Source of the DNA: Alexandriicola marinus
GTDB lineage: Bacteria; Pseudomonadota; Alphaproteobacteria; Rhodobacterales; Rhodobacteraceae
NCBI RefSeq assembly: GCF_004000435.1
Contig: NZ_RBVZ01000011.1
Location: forward strand, 1 to 64,000
DNA: 64,000 bases
Reading direction: 5' to 3'
A program made the position numbers and the translations under genes. Shown piece by piece: positions 24,062 through 33,052 of this stretch (positions within the stretch are counted from its first letter, which is position 1; every line of letters begins with the position of its first letter). The notes under the pieces were generated by a model. It was not told the DNA's origin. It did no database searches and saw only the letters and a program-made list of their open reading frames with translations.

Positions 24062-24560
24062 CGGCGGCCACCTTGACCGAAACCATCCGGTCGGGCGCCA
24101 TCGGCGGCTCGCCCCGGGTGATCGCGTCCACATGCTCCATCCCCGAAATCACGCGGCCATAGACGGTGTATTGACCGTTGAGGAAATGGTTGTCCTTGAA
24201 GTTGATGAAGAACTGCGAATTGGCGGAATTCGGATTGGCCGAACGCGCCGCACCCAGCGTGCCGCGATCATGAGGCAGCTTGGAAAATTCGGCCGGCAGA
24301 TCGGGCAGGTCGGACCCGCCTGTGCCGGCGCGGCCGATGTTGAAATCGCCTTCCATGTTGCCATGCGCAACGTCGCCCGTCTGCGCCATGAAGCCGTCGA
24401 TCACGCGGTGAAAGCAAACATTGTCATAGGCGCCGGACCGGGCCAGCTCTTTCATGCGGGCGCAATGTTCCGGGGCCACGTCGGGCAGCAGTTCGATGAC
24501 GACCTGACCGTCCTTGAGTTCCATCAGGATCGTGTTTTCCGGGTCCTTGATTTCGGCCAT
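24054..24560 (-). CDS. ppiB: Cytoplasmic cyclophilin-type peptidyl-prolyl isomerase
   Basis: A 168-aa cyclophilin without a signal peptide. FHRVIDGFMAQTGD (catalytic Arg), GTGGSDLPDL, NSANSQFFINF and GQYTVYGRV match PpiB-type enzymes. It folds proteins in the cytoplasm. The next gene, an exported paralogue sharing long identical stretches, starts inside its last codons. The start at 24560 is preceded by AAAGGAGGG. Confidence 0.9.
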   Translation of the reverse strand: MAEIKDPENTILMELKDGQVVIELLPDVAPEHCARMKELARSGAYDNVCFHRVIDGFMAQTGDVAHGNMEGDFNIGRAGTGGSDLPDLPAEFSKLPHDRGTLGAARSANPNSANSQFFINFKDNHFLNGQYTVYGRVISGMEHVDAITRGEPPMAPDRMVSVKVAADA

Positions 24561-24686
24561 CTGGCCCTCCTTTGCTCGAAATTCGGGTCAACCTAGGCAG
24601 GTTGACGGGGAAAGCCAAGCCGGGTGCTTGACGTGGGGCCGCCCCGCCGTCACGAAGGCCTCAGTATTGTGACAGGAGGGCTTCGG

Positions 24687-25862
24687 ATGGGCTGGAAATC
24701 GCTGGACGACATGGACCTTGCAGGCAAGCGTGTGCTGGTTCGCGTGGATATCAACGTGCCCCTGAAGGATGGCAAGGTCACGGACGCCAGCCGGATCGAG
24801 AGGACCACGCCGACGATCCGGGACATTCGCGCCAAGGGCGGCTCACCGATCCTTCTGGCCCATTTCGGCCGACCAAAGGGCAAGCCCGTTCCCGAGATGT
24901 CGCTGTCGCAACTTGTCCCCGCGCTGGAAGACGCCTTCGGCACAGAGGTGATCTTTGTCGAGCGGCCCAGCCGCGAATTCATCGACGCACAGGCCCCCGA
25001 CGCGGTGATCCTTGTCGAAAATACCCGCTTCTCCCCGATGGAGGAGGCCAACGACCCGCAGATGGCGCAGTTCCTTGCCTCGCTGGGCGATGTCTATTGC
25101 AACGACGCGTTTTCGGCCGCGCACCGGGCCCATGCCTCGACCGAAGGGGTCGCGCATCTACTGCCCTCCTGCGCCGGGCGGCTCATGGCCGAAGAGCTGG
25201 GCGCGCTCGAGAAAGCTCTCGGCAATCCCGAGCGCCCGCTGACGGCCGTGGTGGGTGGGGCCAAGGTCTCGACCAAGCTGGATCTGCTGTCGAACCTTCT
25301 GGACAAGACCGACTACCTCGTGATCGGGGGCGGCATGGCGAACACGTTTCTGGCAGCCCAGGGCGTCAATGTCGGCACCTCGCTGGCCGAACATGACATG
25401 GCCGACACCGCGCGGCAGATCCTTGCCGACGCGGACCGCAAGGGATGCGAAATCATCCTGCCGGTCGATATCGCGATCTCCCCCGCTTTCGAGGCTGCCG
25501 AGAGCGCGACCTATGTCGATGTCTCGGACTGCCCCGACGACCAGATGATCCTCGATGCCGGCCCCCGGACCGTCGAGAAGATCGCCGAAGTGATCACCGC
25601 GTCGAAGACGCTGATTATGAACGGCCCGCTGGGCGTGTTCGAACTGCCCCCCTATCACATGGCAACCTCGGCGATGCTGGATTGCATCGCCGAGCAGACC
25701 GGCGCGGGCGATCTGATCTCGGTCGCGGGGGGCGGCGACACGGTGGCGGCGATCAACAAGGCAGGTCATGCGGATGACTTCAGCTATATCTCGACCGCGG
25801 GCGGCGCCTTTCTTGAATGGATGGAAGGCAAGACCCTCCCCGGCGTTGCGGCTTTGGGATAA
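24687..25862 (+). CDS. pgk: Phosphoglycerate kinase
   Basis: A 391-aa glycolytic/gluconeogenic enzyme that transfers phosphate between 1,3-bisphosphoglycerate and [14 protein letters not shown] is the N-terminal substrate signature, [11 protein letters not shown] and ENTRF follow, and the C-terminal nucleotide domain has [28 protein letters not shown] and [12 protein letters not shown] chose the ATG at 24687 after ACAGGAGGG. It is followed at about 90 bp by the class I aldolase gene, so central carbon metabolism is clustered here. Confidence 0.96.
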   Translation: MGWKSLDDMDLAGKRVLVRVDINVPLKDGKVTDASRIERTTPTIRDIRAKGGSPILLAHFGRPKGKPVPEMSLSQLVPALEDAFGTEVIFVERPSREFIDAQAPDAVILVENTRFSPMEEANDPQMAQFLASLGDVYCNDAFSAAHRAHASTEGVAHLLPSCAGRLMAEELGALEKALGNPERPLTAVVGGAKVSTKLDLLSNLLDKTDYLVIGGGMANTFLAAQGVNVGTSLAEHDMADTARQILADADRKGCEIILPVDIAISPAFEAAESATYVDVSDCPDDQMILDAGPRTVEKIAEVITASKTLIMNGPLGVFELPPYHMATSAMLDCIAEQTGAGDLISVAGGGDTVAAINKAGHADDFSYISTAGGAFLEWMEGKTLPGVAALG

Positions 25863-25873
25863 ACCGCGCACCC

Positions 25874-25887
25874 GTTAGCGTTCACAC
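25874..25887. promoter_or_regulatory. CceR-like operator upstream of the aldolase gene
   Basis: CGTTAGCGTTCACA agrees at 11 of 14 positions with TGTTAGCGCTAACA, the site I recall for the LacI-family regulator CceR, which controls central carbon metabolism in Rhodobacter. It lies 64 bp before the class I aldolase start. The left half is strong and the right half weak. Confidence 0.35.
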
Positions 25888-25950
25888 GATTGCGGCCAAC
25901 CGGCCCAGCCCCTAAACCGACCTCAACCGGTATTCACGATGGAGACGATC

Positions 25951-26844
25951 ATGGCAGATGCAGCGCAGGTGACGAAGGTTCGCGAAGGCAAGGGCTTTAT
26001 CGCGGCACTCGACCAATCGGGCGGCTCCACGCCCAAGGCGCTAAGTCTGTATGGAATCGAGGAGGATGCCTATTCCTCCGAAGATCAGATGTTCGACCTG
26101 ATCCACGAGATGCGGTCACGCATCGTGATGTCGCCGGCCTTTGGCGGTGACCGGATCGTCGGTGCGATCCTGTTCGAGATGACGATGGACCGCGACATCG
26201 GCGGCAAGACATCCTCGCATTTCCTGTGGGAGGACAAGCAGGTCGTCCCCTTCCTCAAGGTGGACAAGGGTCTGGAGGCCGCGGAAAACGGCGTCCAGCT
26301 GATGAAATCGATGGGCGATCTCGACGGTCTTCTCAAACGTGCTGTGGGTCACGGCGTGTTCGGCACCAAGATGCGGTCTGTCATCGGCGCGGCCGACCGG
26401 GCCGGCATCAAGGCCAACGTCGCACAGCAGTTCGAGATCGGCCAGCAGATCCTCGGCCACGGGTTGATCCCGATCCTCGAGCCCGAGGTCACGATCACCA
26501 TCGCCGACAAGGCCGAGGCAGAGGCGATGCTTCTGGACGAGATCATGGCCCAACTTGATGCGATGCCCGGCGATGCACAGATCATGCTGAAACTCAGCCT
26601 GCCGACCCATGCCAACCATTACGCGCCACTTGTGGCGCATGACCGGGTGATGCGGGTCGTGGCGCTGTCGGGCGGCTATTCCCGCGACGAGGCCAACGCA
26701 CTTCTGGCGCAGAATGCAGGTGTGATCGCCAGCTTCTCTCGTGGTTTGACCGAAGGCCTGTCGGCGCAGCAATCGGATGCCGAATTCGACGCGGCCCTCG
26801 ATGCCGCCATCCAGAGCATCTACGATGCCTCTGTCGCGGGCTGA
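25951..26844 (+). CDS. Class I fructose-bisphosphate aldolase
   Basis: A 297-aa aldolase of the bacterial class I type, which cleaves fructose 1,6-bisphosphate through a Schiff base. Landmarks: ALDQSGGSTPKAL, VPFLKVDKGL, GTKMRSVI, IPILEPEV and MLKLSLPT, where Lys residues of KVDKG and LKLS are the catalytic candidates. I chose the second ATG (25951), placed 8 nt after GGAG; the first, at 25939, would add four residues. It follows pgk and may be controlled by the CceR-like site upstream. A lipoprotein gene overlaps its end. Confidence 0.92.
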   Translation: MADAAQVTKVREGKGFIAALDQSGGSTPKALSLYGIEEDAYSSEDQMFDLIHEMRSRIVMSPAFGGDRIVGAILFEMTMDRDIGGKTSSHFLWEDKQVVPFLKVDKGLEAAENGVQLMKSMGDLDGLLKRAVGHGVFGTKMRSVIGAADRAGIKANVAQQFEIGQQILGHGLIPILEPEVTITIADKAEAEAMLLDEIMAQLDAMPGDAQIMLKLSLPTHANHYAPLVAHDRVMRVVALSGGYSRDEANALLAQNAGVIASFSRGLTEGLSAQQSDAEFDAALDAAIQSIYDASVAG

Positions 26845-27439
26845 CCGCCCTGCCTTCAGGGGCGCTGCCGCGGTCTGCGTGCTTCTGGCATTGGCCAGTT
26901 GCGGGTCCGGCCCCCCACCCGCGACTCAGCCCGGCCAGATGCTACTCCCCGACGACTCGCGCGGTTCGGTCATCGGGTCGGTCACCGGCTTTGTCGGCGG
27001 CGCGCCCGAGGCATGGGAGACGCTCGATTTTTCGGTCGGCGCACCCGACGCCACGGCGTCGATCCAAGGCGACGACGGCAGGTTCGTTCTGATTGTCATG
27101 GCCTATCCGCCCGGAACGGACGGCGCACGGGCCGGGCGGATCACGATCGAGGCGACGCTGCCCAATGGCCCGGTCCCCGGGCCCGCCACCGGACCGATCA
27201 TCACGCTGCACGAGACCGAGGCGCCTGACGGACCCGGCTATCGCAGCACAGAGACCGCCCTTCTGAATGTCTCCACGCTCAGCCGCCGCGACGGTCTTTA
27301 CGGCGAGATCGCGGGCTCCTTCGTGGCGACGCTCTGCCGAACCGCGAGCGCCGATGCTGCCCTCGATCCGACCGATTGCCGCGACGTGGCCGGCGAATTC
27401 GAGACCGATCTGCAACTGCTCTATCCCGAATTCCAGTAA
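26825..27439 (+). CDS. Putative lipoprotein of unknown function
   Basis: A 204-aa protein with a basic N-terminus, a short hydrophobic stretch and a lipobox ending LALASC, so it is probably lipid-anchored after cleavage before Cys. The mature part is rich in Gly, Pro, Thr and Asp and appears to be beta-rich, with two cysteines near the C-terminus (TLCR and TDCRD) that could form a disulfide. The family was not recognised. The chosen ATG (26825) overlaps the end of the aldolase gene by 20 nt, which suggests co-transcription. Confidence 0.65.
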   Translation: MPLSRADRPAFRGAAAVCVLLALASCGSGPPPATQPGQMLLPDDSRGSVIGSVTGFVGGAPEAWETLDFSVGAPDATASIQGDDGRFVLIVMAYPPGTDGARAGRITIEATLPNGPVPGPATGPIITLHETEAPDGPGYRSTETALLNVSTLSRRDGLYGEIAGSFVATLCRTASADAALDPTDCRDVAGEFETDLQLLYPEFQ

Positions 27440-27519
27440 CAATAGGGATTCACAAAACGAATCGGATATGCGATTCTGCGATATCACCACCCGTCAGAGG
27501 TGGCGCATGAGGCAGATCG

Positions 27520-27819
27520 ATGACCCGTCGCAACCGGCCCGCCCTGGGCTCCGTCCTGTTTTTGGGAATGATGCTCCTTTTGGGGCTTTATTTCGCCTTT
27601 GCCGCCGTGCAGGGCGACTACGGGGTGTTTCGCCGGGCCGAACTGGATGCCGAGGCCGCGCAGCTGCGGCAGGAACTTGCGCTCCTGCAGACCGAGGTCG
27701 CGCGGCTTGAAAACCTCACGCGGCGGCTGTCCGACGAATATCTCGATCTCGATCTTCTCGATGAACAGGCCCGCGACGTTCTGGGCCTGATCCGCAGCGA
27801 CGAGATCGTGATCCGCTGA
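27520..27819 (+). CDS. ftsB: FtsB/DivIC-type septum formation initiator
   Basis: A 99-aa bitopic protein with a short basic cytoplasmic N-terminus, one transmembrane helix (about 10-29) and a leucine-rich coiled coil (about 40-75, RAELDAEAAQL and VARLENLTRRL), followed by the conserved DLLDEQARDVLG. FtsB forms a complex with FtsL and FtsQ at the division septum. In alphaproteobacteria the gene commonly sits just upstream of the pyruvate dehydrogenase genes, as it does here. Confidence 0.9.
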   Translation: MTRRNRPALGSVLFLGMMLLLGLYFAFAAVQGDYGVFRRAELDAEAAQLRQELALLQTEVARLENLTRRLSDEYLDLDLLDEQARDVLGLIRSDEIVIR

Positions 27820-27941
27820 TCCCGCCGCTCCCGCGGAAGCATTTCCCAGAGTTAAACCTCCCTGAAATCAGCCATGCACTGGCTGCTGCCCGGCCTTGCA
27901 CAATGGCCCTACCTTCCAGCGCAAAAGTGCGTTATGAGAAT

Positions 27942-27955
27942 GTTTAACACTAAAC
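27942..27955. promoter_or_regulatory. Palindromic operator-like site upstream of pdhA
   Basis: GTTTA-ACAC-TAAAC is a perfect 5-bp inverted repeat with a 4-bp spacer, 31 bp before the pdhA start codon. It is a good candidate for a repressor site of the PDH operon, but I cannot name the regulator. Confidence 0.35.
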
Positions 27956-27985
27956 CATTTTCTGGAGAGGGAGGAGCCGGAGCCC

Positions 27986-29008
27986 ATGGCCGCAAGAAAA
28001 GCCGCCCCCAAAGCATCCGCCAAACCCAACGTGTCTGCGGACGAGTTGATGAATTATTACCGCGAGATGCTTCTCATCCGTCGGTTCGAGGAAAAGGCAG
28101 GCCAGCTGTATGGCATGGGCCTGATCGGCGGCTTCTGCCACCTCTACATCGGGCAGGAAGCCGTCGTCGTGGGCCTCGAGGCCGCGGCCGAAGAAGGTGA
28201 CAAGCGCGTCACGTCCTATCGCGATCACGGCCATATGCTGGCCTGCGGAATGGACCCAAAGGGCGTCATGGCCGAGCTGACGGGCCGCGAGGGTGGCTAT
28301 TCCAAGGGCAAGGGCGGCTCGATGCACATGTTCTCGAAAGAGAAGCATTTCTACGGCGGCCACGGCATCGTCGCGGCGCAGGTGCCGATCGGGGCCGGCC
28401 TCGCCTTCGCCGACAAGTATAAAGAGAACGGCCGCGTGACGTTCACCTATTTCGGGGACGGCGCCGCCAACCAGGGCCAGGTCTACGAAACCTATAACAT
28501 GGCCGAGCTGTGGGACCTGCCCGTCGTCTTCGTGATCGAGAACAACCAATATGCCATGGGCACGAGCGTGAAACGCTCGACCAAGTCGCCCTCCCTTTGG
28601 GAACGCGGCGCGGCCTATGGCATCCCCGGCGAGGAAGTCGACGGGATGGACGTGCTGGCCGTCAAGGAAGCCGGCCAACGCGCGGTCGAACACTGCCGCG
28701 CGGGCAAGGGCCCCTACATCCTCGAGGTCAAGACCTACCGCTATCGTGGCCATTCGATGTCGGACCCGGCCAAGTACCGCACCCGCGAAGAAGTCCAGAA
28801 GATGCGCGAGGAGCGCGACCCGATCGAGAATGTGCGTCAGCTTCTCCTGACCGGCAAACATGCCAGCGAAGATGACCTCAAGGCCATCGACAAGGAGATC
28901 AAGGAGGTCGTGAACGAGGCGGCCGAATTCTCCAAGGAAAGCCCGGAGCCCGCGCTCGAAGAGCTCTGGACCGATATCTACGCCACCGAAGTTCCGCAGG
29001 AGGCCTGA
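27986..29008 (+). CDS. pdhA: Pyruvate dehydrogenase E1 component, alpha subunit
   Basis: A 340-aa TPP-dependent subunit that decarboxylates pyruvate with PdhB. The TPP motif GDGAANQGQVYE ends at NNQYAMGT, the standard spacing. RYRGHSMSD is the phosphorylation-loop region of the family. GFCHLYIGQEAV and SYRDHGHML are further signatures. The first 15 residues are a Lys/Ala-rich extension. The ribosome site GGAGAGGGAGGAG lies immediately upstream. It heads a three-gene operon with pdhB (3-nt gap) and pdhC. Confidence 0.96.
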   Translation: MAARKAAPKASAKPNVSADELMNYYREMLLIRRFEEKAGQLYGMGLIGGFCHLYIGQEAVVVGLEAAAEEGDKRVTSYRDHGHMLACGMDPKGVMAELTGREGGYSKGKGGSMHMFSKEKHFYGGHGIVAAQVPIGAGLAFADKYKENGRVTFTYFGDGAANQGQVYETYNMAELWDLPVVFVIENNQYAMGTSVKRSTKSPSLWERGAAYGIPGEEVDGMDVLAVKEAGQRAVEHCRAGKGPYILEVKTYRYRGHSMSDPAKYRTREEVQKMREERDPIENVRQLLLTGKHASEDDLKAIDKEIKEVVNEAAEFSKESPEPALEELWTDIYATEVPQEA

Positions 29009-29011
29009 GCC

Positions 29012-30406
29012 ATGGCGACCGAAATTCTCATGCCCGCCCTCTCGCCCACCATGGAAGAAGGCACGCTGGCCAAGTGGCTCGTGAAGGAAGGCGACAGCGT
29101 CGCCTCCGGCGACATCCTGGCCGAAATCGAAACCGACAAGGCCACGATGGAATTCGAGGCCGTCGAAGAGGGCGTCATCGGCAAGTTGCTCGTGGCCGAA
29201 GGCACCGAAGGCGTCAAGGTGAACACCCCCATCGCCGTCATCGGCGAAGAGGGCGAGGACATGTCCGCCTCTGGCGAGGCAGCGACCGCGCCCTCTGATG
29301 AAGCGCCGCAAGACGCCGACGCGGCGGACGACAAGGCCCCGCCAGCGGACGCGCCCATGGCCTCGGCCCCGGCATCCGTGGCACCGAAACCCGACCGATC
29401 CCCCGACTGGCCCGAGGGCACAGAGATGAAATCGCAGACCGTGCGCGAGGCGCTTCGTGACGCGATGGCCGAAGAGATGCGCCGCGATGGCAGTGTCTAC
29501 CTGATGGGTGAAGAGGTCGCCGAATATCAGGGCGCCTACAAGATTAGCCAGGGCCTGCTGGATGAATTCGGCGCCAAGCGCGTGATCGACACGCCGATCA
29601 CCGAACATGGCTTTGCCGGGATCGCGGTCGGTGCTGCCTTCGGGGGCCTGCGCCCCATCGTCGAATTCATGACCTTCAACTTCGCCATGCAAGCGATGGA
29701 CCAGATCATCAACTCCGCCGCCAAGACGCTCTATATGTCGGGCGGTCAGATGGGCGCGCCCATGGTCTTTCGGGGCCCCAATGGCGCCGCCGCACGGGTC
29801 GGCGCCCAGCACAGCCAGGATTATGCCGCATGGTTCATGCAGGTGCCGGGGCTGAAAGTGGCGATGCCCTACACCGCCGCCGACTACAAAGGCCTGATGA
29901 AGACGGCCATCCGCGACCCGAACCCGGTGATCTTCCTCGAGAACGAGATTCTCTATGGCCGGTCCTTCGAGGTTCCGGTTCTGGACGACTACACCGTGCC
30001 CTTCGGCAAGGCCCGCATCGCCCGCGAAGGCTCTGACGTCACCATCGTCAGCTTCGGGATCGGCATGACCTATGCTCTCGAAGCCGCGGACAAGCTGGCC
30101 GAAGACGGGATCGACGCCGAGGTGATCGACCTGCGGACCCTGCGTCCGATGGATACCGAGACGATCCTGGCCTCGGTTCAGAAGACCAACCGCTGCGTGA
30201 CGGTCGAAGAAGGCTGGCCGCAGGGTTCGGTGGGCAGCTACATCAGTTCGGTCATCATGCAGGAAGCCTTCGACTGGCTCGATGCACCGGTGATCAACTG
30301 CACCGGCAAGGACGTGCCGATGCCCTACGCCGCCAATCTCGAAAAACTCGCCCTGGTGACGACGGACGAAGTCATCGCCGCGGTGAAACAAGTCACCTAC
30401 CGGTAA
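29012..30406 (+). CDS. pdhB: Pyruvate dehydrogenase E1 beta subunit with N-terminal lipoyl domain
   Basis: A 464-aa protein. Residues 1-80 form a lipoyl domain with the modified Lys in [11 protein letters not shown], nearly identical to that of the following pdhC. An Ala/Pro/Asp-rich hinge follows (about 85-135). The E1-beta part starts at about 140: [31 protein letters not shown] and [12 protein letters not shown] lipoylated E1-beta is characteristic of alphaproteobacterial PDH. It works with PdhA and feeds acetyl groups to the E2 core. Only three nucleotides separate it from pdhA. Confidence 0.96.
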   Translation: MATEILMPALSPTMEEGTLAKWLVKEGDSVASGDILAEIETDKATMEFEAVEEGVIGKLLVAEGTEGVKVNTPIAVIGEEGEDMSASGEAATAPSDEAPQDADAADDKAPPADAPMASAPASVAPKPDRSPDWPEGTEMKSQTVREALRDAMAEEMRRDGSVYLMGEEVAEYQGAYKISQGLLDEFGAKRVIDTPITEHGFAGIAVGAAFGGLRPIVEFMTFNFAMQAMDQIINSAAKTLYMSGGQMGAPMVFRGPNGAAARVGAQHSQDYAAWFMQVPGLKVAMPYTAADYKGLMKTAIRDPNPVIFLENEILYGRSFEVPVLDDYTVPFGKARIAREGSDVTIVSFGIGMTYALEAADKLAEDGIDAEVIDLRTLRPMDTETILASVQKTNRCVTVEEGWPQGSVGSYISSVIMQEAFDWLDAPVINCTGKDVPMPYAANLEKLALVTTDEVIAAVKQVTYR

Positions 30407-30418
30407 GGAGCGCTCGCG

Positions 30419-31732
30419 ATGCCAACGGAAATCCTGATGCCCGCGCTGTCTCCGACGATGGAGGAAGGCACACTTGCGAAATGGCTGGTCAAGGAGGGCG
30501 ACACCGTCTCCTCCGGTGACCTGCTGGCCGAAATCGAAACCGACAAGGCGACGATGGAATTCGAAGCCGTCGAAGAAGGCGTGATCGGCAAGCTGCTGGT
30601 GGCCGAAGGCACCGAGGGCGTGAAGGTCAACACGCCCATCGCGCTGATCGGCGAAGAGGGCGAAGACATGTCGAGTGCCTCGTCGGGCGACGCCGCGCCA
30701 CCGGCCGCCGCAGACGCCGCGCCCGCCGCGGCCGAGACCCCGTCCAAACCCGAGGCCCCGGCGCAAGCAGCACCGCCCGCCCCGACGACGGCGAAGGGTG
30801 ACCGCGTCTTCGCCTCACCCCTCGCCCGGCGCATCGCCGCTGACAAGGGGATCGACCTTGCCGGCCTGACCGGATCGGGCCCCAAGGGCCGGATCGTCAA
30901 GGCCGACGTCGAAGGTGCCACAGCCGCTCCCAAGGCTGCCGCCCCCGCCAAGAGCGAGGCCCCGGCGCCCTCTGCCGCCCCTGCCCCGGCGATGGCCTCC
31001 GGCCCCTCTGCCGAGACCGTCATCAAGATGTACGAAGGTCGCCAGATCGAGGAAATCAAGCTCGACGGGATGCGCAAGACAATCGCCGCGCGCCTGACCG
31101 AGGCCAAGCAATCGATCCCGCATTTCTACCTGCGCCGGGACATCCATCTGGACGCGCTTCTGAAATTCCGCAGCCAGCTGAACAAGCAGCTGGAACCCAA
31201 GGGCATCAAGCTGTCGGTCAACGATTTCATCATCAAGGCCTGTGCATTGGCGCTTCAGGAAGTGCCCGAGGCCAATGCCGTCTGGGCCGGCGACCGGATC
31301 CTCAAGCTTCTGTCATCGGACGTGGCCGTCGCGGTCGCCATCGAAGGTGGCCTCTTCACCCCCGTTCTTCAGGATGCCGAGATGAAATCGCTCTCGGCAC
31401 TCTCGACCGAGATGAAAGACCTCGCGGCCCGTGCCCGCGACCGCAAGCTTGCGCCCCATGAATACCAGGGCGGCAGCTTCGCGATCTCCAATCTCGGCAT
31501 GTTCGGGATCGAGAATTTCGACGCGGTCATCAACCCGCCCCATGGCGCGATCCTCGCCGTGGGCGCCGGGGTGAAAAAGCCTGTCGTCGGCGAAGACGGC
31601 GAACTGGCGGTCGCCACGGTGATGTCCGTGACACTGTCGGTCGATCACCGGGTCATCGACGGTGCACTGGGCGCCCGTCTTCTCGAGGCGATCAAACAGA
31701 ACCTCGAGTCCCCGCTAACGATGCTGGCCTGA
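30419..31732 (+). CDS. pdhC: Dihydrolipoamide acetyltransferase (PDH E2)
   Basis: A 437-aa core enzyme. Residues 1-80: lipoyl domain with [11 protein letters not shown]. An Ala/Pro-rich linker is followed by the peripheral subunit-binding domain near 125-160 ([16 protein letters not shown]). The C-terminal acyltransferase core has [14 protein letters not shown], where His and Asp of DHRVIDG are catalytic. It transfers acetyl groups to CoA. E3 (lipoamide dehydrogenase) is not in the window. A very strong terminator follows the stop. Confidence 0.96.
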   Translation: MPTEILMPALSPTMEEGTLAKWLVKEGDTVSSGDLLAEIETDKATMEFEAVEEGVIGKLLVAEGTEGVKVNTPIALIGEEGEDMSSASSGDAAPPAAADAAPAAAETPSKPEAPAQAAPPAPTTAKGDRVFASPLARRIAADKGIDLAGLTGSGPKGRIVKADVEGATAAPKAAAPAKSEAPAPSAAPAPAMASGPSAETVIKMYEGRQIEEIKLDGMRKTIAARLTEAKQSIPHFYLRRDIHLDALLKFRSQLNKQLEPKGIKLSVNDFIIKACALALQEVPEANAVWAGDRILKLLSSDVAVAVAIEGGLFTPVLQDAEMKSLSALSTEMKDLAARARDRKLAPHEYQGGSFAISNLGMFGIENFDAVINPPHGAILAVGAGVKKPVVGEDGELAVATVMSVTLSVDHRVIDGALGARLLEAIKQNLESPLTMLA

Positions 31733-31751
31733 CAGGGGCACCACCGGAAAG

Positions 31752-31791
31752 AAAAAGGGCCCGTGGCGAACAACCTCGCCACGGGCCCTTT
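31752..31791 (+). terminator. Strong intrinsic terminator of the pdh operon
   Basis: Arms 31752-31768 and 31775-31791 form a perfect 17-bp stem (core GGGCCCGTGGCGA) with a 6-nt loop, flanked by AAAA and TTTT. It lies 20 bp after the pdhC stop and, being symmetric, could also end minus-strand transcripts from cysE, whose stop is 45 bp away. Confidence 0.92.
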
Positions 31792-31835
31792 TCTATATGA
31801 AGCATCAAAGTCGCGTCCGGTGAACCGGCTTCGGT

Positions 31836-32651
31836 TCAGTCTCCGCCGCGCACTCCCAACAGCTGATCCATCGCGACCGAGGGCTGATCGCAGCCCGCCT
31901 CGCCCACGATCTTGGCCGGCACGCCCGCCACTGTCTTGCAGGGCGGCACTTCGTGCAGAACGACCGATCCGGCTGCAATGCGCGAGCAATGGCCAACCTT
32001 GATATTGCCGAGCACCTTCGCTCCAGCCCCGATCAGGACACCGTCTCCGATCTTGGGGTGACGATCCTCTTCCTCCTTGCCGGTCCCGCCAAGCGTGACC
32101 GAATGCAGCATCGAGACATTGTCCCCCACCACCGCGGTCTCACCGATAACGATGGAATGGGCATGGTCGATCATGATGCCCTTCCCGATCCGCGCGGCGG
32201 GATGAATGTCGACACCGAACATCTCGCTCACCCGCATCTGCATGAAATAGGCAAGGTCGCGCCGCCCGGCCCGCCACAGCGAATGCCCCAGCCGATAGGA
32301 TTGCACCGCCTGGAACCCCTTGAAATACAACAAGGGCTGCATCAACCGGTGGCAGGCGGGATCGCGTTCAAAAATCGCGGCAAGGTCGGCGCGCGCCGCC
32401 TCGGCCAGCCAGGGGTCGGTCCGGTAGGCCTCGTCCGCGATCTCGCGCAGGATCTGCTCCGACATCTCGCCCGAAGCCAGCTTGAGCGACAGCCGGTAGG
32501 CCAGCGCCCGCTCGAAACTCGCATGGTGAAGGATTCCTGAATGGATCAGCCCGCCCATCAGGGGTTCTGCCGCGATCGCGGCTTCGGCCTCTTCGCAAAT
32601 ACGATCCCAGACGGGATCGATATTGCGCAACTTGGGTCTCATCTGTGCCAT
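31836..32651 (-). CDS. cysE: Serine O-acetyltransferase
   Basis: A 271-aa enzyme that makes O-acetylserine, the precursor of cysteine. The N-terminal helical domain (about 1-140) is followed by a left-handed beta-helix of hexapeptide repeats: FGVDIHPAARIGKGIMIDHAHSIVIGE contains the catalytic DH dyad (IMIDHAHS), then SMLHSVTLGGTG and VLIGAGAKVLGNIKVG. The C-terminal tail carries the residues that typically bind cysteine synthase. I chose the ATG at 32651 (after GGAGG with a 5-nt spacing) over two ATGs 12-15 nt upstream. It is downstream of the gene transfer agent cluster on the same strand. Confidence 0.93.
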   Translation of the reverse strand: MAQMRPKLRNIDPVWDRICEEAEAAIAAEPLMGGLIHSGILHHASFERALAYRLSLKLASGEMSEQILREIADEAYRTDPWLAEAARADLAAIFERDPACHRLMQPLLYFKGFQAVQSYRLGHSLWRAGRRDLAYFMQMRVSEMFGVDIHPAARIGKGIMIDHAHSIVIGETAVVGDNVSMLHSVTLGGTGKEEEDRHPKIGDGVLIGAGAKVLGNIKVGHCSRIAAGSVVLHEVPPCKTVAGVPAKIVGEAGCDQPSVAMDQLLGVRGGD

Positions 32652-32746
32652 GCGGGCCTCCATCATTGCGCCGCATCCTACCGGTTGTCGGCGGCTCGGG
32701 CAAAGATCATTTTCGTGATGGGGACATATGCCTCCCGTATGGAGCC

Positions 32747-33049
32747 TCAAGGGCGCGGGCGTATTTCCCCGGCTTCAATCTCGAGCAGCGCATCGAGAAC
32801 GCATTTCAGCGCAGCAAGGTAGGCCCCGTCGCAAACCGTCCGGGCGGGAAGGACACCGCGCTTTCGCGCCGCAGACGCTAGGCTGCCATTGCCGTCACCC
32901 GGATGAAACCGGCCCGTCGCGCGATGGTATCTCTCGGCGCGCTGTGCACGTTCGATAATCCGCGCGATCTGCGCGGGCCGTTCAGGCATCGGAACCGTCA
33001 GAAGAGCGCGCGCGGCAACGTCCAGCTCGCCTGGCAACAAAGGCCGCAT
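32747..33049 (-). CDS. Small conserved protein after GTA g15 (DUF7742-like)
   Basis: A 100-aa Arg/Ala-rich protein starting MRPLLPGELDVAARALL, three nt after the end of the large g15 gene, so it is in the same transcript. The pattern with PMPERPAQIARIIERA, RFHPGDGNGSLASAA and LALKCVLDALL resembles a short Rhodobacterales protein often found here; the DUF7742 assignment is from memory. Function is unknown and a GTA role is not established. Confidence 0.6.
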   Translation of the reverse strand: MRPLLPGELDVAARALLTVPMPERPAQIARIIERAQRAERYHRATGRFHPGDGNGSLASAARKRGVLPARTVCDGAYLAALKCVLDALLEIEAGEIRPRP

Positions 33050-33052
33050 CTC

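Noticed and set aside
22028-24076. A 682-codon plus-strand frame across the EamA, DUF3179 and cyclophilin genes
   Set aside because: It crosses three well-supported minus-strand genes and has no recognisable domain.
27950-30766. A 938-codon open frame on the minus strand antisense to pdhA-pdhB
   Set aside because: His/Gly/Asp-rich shadow of GC-rich genes; the plus strand encodes clear PDH subunits.
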